The position numbers and the translations under genes are program-made. Source: ZLKRG08 sp046094385 (lineage in GTDB: Bacteria > Actinomycetota > Actinomycetes > Nanopelagicales > Nanopelagicaceae). From it: 9,006 bases of DNA. Under the pieces are notes generated by a model. The model was not told where the DNA came from. It was given only the letters and a program-made list of their open reading frames with translations, and ran no database searches. Positions 6,924-9,006 of this stretch are shown here, piece by piece (position 1 is the first letter of the stretch; each line of letters opens with the position of its first letter). The stretch lies in assembly GCA_046094385.1 (NCBI GenBank), contig JBJTHJ010000015.1:1-9006 (forward strand). Reading direction: 5' to 3'.

Positions 6924-7475
6924 ATGCCTCAAAGCGCAGACCGCGAGTCCTATTTCCCAAAAATCGAGCAGAAACATGGCCAACCGATGAAATATTGGTT
7001 TGAGGTAATGCGCGAAATCTCTGATTGGAAATATCCCGAACAGGTGGCTTATCTAAAGGAAGAGCATGGGTTTAGCCAAGCTCATGCCAATGCATTAGTT
7101 ATGTACTCGCGAGGATCAAAATCTTCCAAGAGATTTGCCACACTATCCGAGTATTTGAAGAATGAACCAGCGCTAAAGCAGAAGACCACCAAGGCCATTA
7201 TTAAAGCAATTAAAGCTAAGCACCCAAAGGTCGAAGTGGTAATCGCTTGGAATCACCCCATGATTAAATTTCAAGAACAATATATTTTTGGAATCTCGCT
7301 AGCCGAAAACCATATTCTGCTCGCACCATTTGATCCTAAAATCTTAAGCCAATTCAAAAAAGAGCTAAGTGGTTACAAGGTTTTGAAAAAGACCTTCCAG
7401 GTTCCAGTAGATTGGAAAGTCGATGAAAAATTACTACAGAATATGATTAAAACTGCGATCCTTCAAATTAATTGA
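6924..7475 (+). CDS. DUF4287 / DUF1801 (YdhG-like) domain protein
   Basis: 183-aa soluble protein of two parts. Residues about 5-65 resemble DUF4287: YFPKIEQKHGQPMKYWFEVM, then a KEEHGFSQAHANALV segment. Residues about 85-180 resemble the DUF1801/YdhG family with a frataxin-like fold: a helical start (KAIIKAIKAKHP), the core AWNHPMIKF (108-116), then a strand pair around YIFGISLAENHILLAPF. Lysine-rich and without signal peptide or membrane helix, so cytoplasmic. Biochemical function is not established; some relatives have been proposed to handle iron. It is divergent from the cupin gene across 115 bp and 15 bp upstream of the MFS gene, with which it may be co-transcribed. Confidence 0.8.
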   Translation: MPQSADRESYFPKIEQKHGQPMKYWFEVMREISDWKYPEQVAYLKEEHGFSQAHANALVMYSRGSKSSKRFATLSEYLKNEPALKQKTTKAIIKAIKAKHPKVEVVIAWNHPMIKFQEQYIFGISLAENHILLAPFDPKILSQFKKELSGYKVLKKTFQVPVDWKVDEKLLQNMIKTAILQIN

Positions 7476-7478
7476 TGT

Positions 7479-7484
7479 TAAATT
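7479..7484 (+). promoter_or_regulatory. Possible -10 element giving a leaderless MFS transcript
   Basis: TAAATT fits TANNNT and sits six bases before the ATG at 7491, the same spacing as the -10 before the DUF4287 gene. No Shine-Dalgarno is seen in the 15-bp gap and no clear -35 is visible. The gene may instead be translated from a shared upstream mRNA. Confidence 0.3.
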
Positions 7485-7490
7485 AAGTTA

Positions 7491-8723
7491 ATGAGTTTGC
7501 ATCAAGAGCTACAACAAAAAACTATTAAGACCCTATCAATCGCTCAGATTGGTGCAGGCGTCGGAACAGCTGGCACGGTTGCTGCTGGTTCTCTCTTAGT
7601 CGCTGAAATTACGGATTCCGAGACCTTGGCGGGTTTGGCTCAAACTTTTTCAGTTCTTGGTGCGGCGGCATTAGCTCTACCTCTTGCGCGGCTTACCAAT
7701 TTTGGTGGCAGACGGCTTGCACTTGCCACCGGTTATGCCGCTGGAGTTATCGGTTCGCTCTTTGCGATTGCAGGTGGCATTCATTCAAATATCTATTTGA
7801 TGTTGATTGGCTCTTTCCTAGTGGGTTCAGCAAGTGCAGCTGCATATCAAGCAAGATTTGCGGCAATCGATTTGGTGCGCGATGAACATCAAGCAAAGCA
7901 ATTGTCTTACGTGGTCTGGGGGTCCACAGTTGGCGCAGTAACTGGACCAAATCTGATGGAACCAGCGGGCAGGCTAGCCACCAGACTTAATCTCCCAGAG
8001 CTAGTTGGTCCTTATTTGATTTCAGCAGTAACGCTGACATTTGCTGCAACTTTGATCTATCTTTTTCTAAAGCCCGATCCATATCTAACAGCCCTGGGTG
8101 AAGGTAGAAGATTTGAAGCCGGTAAGCGTCGAACCAAAGAGGCGCTCTCACATATCAGCAAGCGCCCGGTCGCGTTATTTGCAATCCTGGCCATTTCCAT
8201 TGGCCATATTGCAATGGTTTCTGTAATGGTCATGACGCCAGTTCATATGAAGCATGTTGATGTTTCACTTCGCATTATTGGTATGGTGATCAGTGTCCAT
8301 GTGATCGGAATGTATGCCTTTTCGCCAATTGTCGGAAGCATAAGCGATCGAATTGGACAGGTAAAGACAATCCAAATGGGGTTCATGATTCTGCTCTTAT
8401 CCGCCTTGATTTCAAGCACGGCCGCGGCAGATGATGTACCAAAGCTAGGCGTTGGTCTATTTTTATTAGGACTTGGCTGGTCGTTTACTTTGATCGCCGG
8501 ATCCACATTACTTAGCACCTCTGTGGATCAAGAGTTGAAAACCTCAGTTCAAGGTGCCAGTGATTTGGTAATGAATTTAGCTGGCGCTTTCGGTGGCGCA
8601 ATTGCAGGGGTAGTGATCAGCTTTTTGAACTATGGCTGGCTCTGCGTCTTTGCCGCAATTCCGGTTATTGCTTTGGCAGTATGGTCAGCTTCGCTCAAAC
8701 CTCTCGAAACTCCAGAGATCTAG
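7491..8723 (+). CDS. Major facilitator superfamily transporter
   Basis: 410-aa polytopic membrane protein with about 12 hydrophobic segments in two halves, separated by a charged loop around 195-228 (EGRRFEAGKRRTKEA). The motif A region between the second and third helices is LARLTNFGGRR (65-75), where the usual aspartate is N70. The second-half copy GSISDRIGQVK (282-292) is canonical. The length is normal for MFS drug/metabolite exporters or proton-coupled carriers, but the substrate cannot be assigned. The short hydrophilic start MSLHQELQQKTIK precedes the first helix. Its last 39 bp overlap the opposing DinB-family gene; the shared stretch encodes the hydrophilic tail (from about SASLKPL to the end), which is less constrained. 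Confidence 0.88.
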   Translation: MSLHQELQQKTIKTLSIAQIGAGVGTAGTVAAGSLLVAEITDSETLAGLAQTFSVLGAAALALPLARLTNFGGRRLALATGYAAGVIGSLFAIAGGIHSNIYLMLIGSFLVGSASAAAYQARFAAIDLVRDEHQAKQLSYVVWGSTVGAVTGPNLMEPAGRLATRLNLPELVGPYLISAVTLTFAATLIYLFLKPDPYLTALGEGRRFEAGKRRTKEALSHISKRPVALFAILAISIGHIAMVSVMVMTPVHMKHVDVSLRIIGMVISVHVIGMYAFSPIVGSISDRIGQVKTIQMGFMILLLSALISSTAAADDVPKLGVGLFLLGLGWSFTLIAGSTLLSTSVDQELKTSVQGASDLVMNLAGAFGGAIAGVVISFLNYGWLCVFAAIPVIALAVWSASLKPLETPEI

Positions 8724-9006
8724 AGCATCTAAATTAATGACATCCATCTTGTTGATAGCCAAGATATCTGCAATCTGAGCGCGATGTTCGGTGGCGTGAT
8801 GAATTACTTGTGCTAGCACCGAAGATGTCAAGAATGAAACAGTTTTTCCATAGCGAATGAATGTGAGTATCTCATCTGGTAGTGCTATAAATTCCTTCAA
8901 TTTTGCATCGTTTACCTGTGATTGCCTCACCAAAGCTTTCATGCCTTCGGTGGTAGCCGCAAATTCACTTTCAGCCTCTGGCTCAAGATTTTGCAATCTG
9001 GTTATA
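8685..9006 (-). CDS. DinB-family protein, C-terminal part, cut by the window edge
   Basis: The frame is open to the right edge, so the N-terminus lies outside; about 106 residues are visible of a family usually near 150-170 aa. The DinB helical-bundle signature is VLAQVIHHATEHRAQIADIL, where an H-x3-H pair (HATEH) gives two of the three expected metal ligands; the third would be in the missing part. The tail NLDALDLWSFERF resembles the D-[VL]-W ending common in the family. A TTG at 8996 could be read as a start but would leave half a fold, so I call the gene partial. Members include thiol-dependent transferases and proteins of unknown role. It overlaps the MFS gene tail to tail by 39 bp. Confidence 0.75.
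   Translation of the reverse strand, partial: ITRLQNLEPEAESEFAATTEGMKALVRQSQVNDAKLKEFIALPDEILTFIRYGKTVSFLTSSVLAQVIHHATEHRAQIADILAINKMDVINLDALDLWSFERFERS

Noticed and set aside
1..9006. A new defence, mobile or biosynthetic system
   Set aside because: No recombinase, repeat array, nuclease, toxin-antitoxin or assembly-line gene is seen. The genes fall into known transporter, cupin, methyltransferase-like, DUF4287/DUF1801 and DinB families.

Overview
The window looks like chromosomal DNA of a monoderm actinobacterium with modest GC content. Protein features resemble Actinobacteria, but codons are mixed A/T and G/C, genes are packed with stop/start overlaps, and some starts look leaderless. A streamlined planktonic lineage such as the freshwater Nanopelagicales (acI) would fit, but that placement is an inference from style, not from a marker gene.

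Positions 1-5683 hold a complete oligopeptide/dipeptide-type ABC importer operon on the + strand, in the order oppA-oppB-oppC-oppD-oppF. The secreted binding protein captures the ligand, OppB and OppC form the membrane channel, and OppD and OppF are the paired ATPases. oppA is separated from oppB by a 128-bp spacer with a strong 15-bp hairpin capped by GAAA. The four downstream genes overlap by 1-4 bp and are presumably translationally coupled. Upstream of oppA are two tandem hairpins, the second followed by a T-rich run just before the Shine-Dalgarno. OppF lacks the Walker B catalytic glutamate, so the importer is probably asymmetric.

Positions 5684-6808 hold a two-gene minus-strand unit: a stand-alone cupin of the phosphomannose isomerase type II C-terminal family, then a membrane-anchored SAM-dependent methyltransferase-like protein. 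Its last stop codon abuts the oppF stop codon with no intervening base. A role in surface-glycan metabolism is possible but unproven.

Positions 6924-8723 carry, on the + strand, a DUF4287/DUF1801-type small protein and an MFS transporter 15 bp downstream. Both may be transcribed from -10 elements that would give leaderless mRNAs. A 115-bp divergent intergenic region separates the first from the cupin gene. At the right edge, on the minus strand, lies the C-terminal part of a DinB-family protein. It continues beyond the window and overlaps the MFS gene tail to tail by 39 bp.

I found no RNA genes, insertion sequences, CRISPR arrays, phage genes or toxin-antitoxin pairs. No gene-free stretch exceeds 130 bp. 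I do not see a clearly new multi-gene system. The most noteworthy points are the degenerate OppF active site, the apparent non-lipoprotein OppA, the RNA structures flanking oppA, and the convergent gene ends with no visible terminator.
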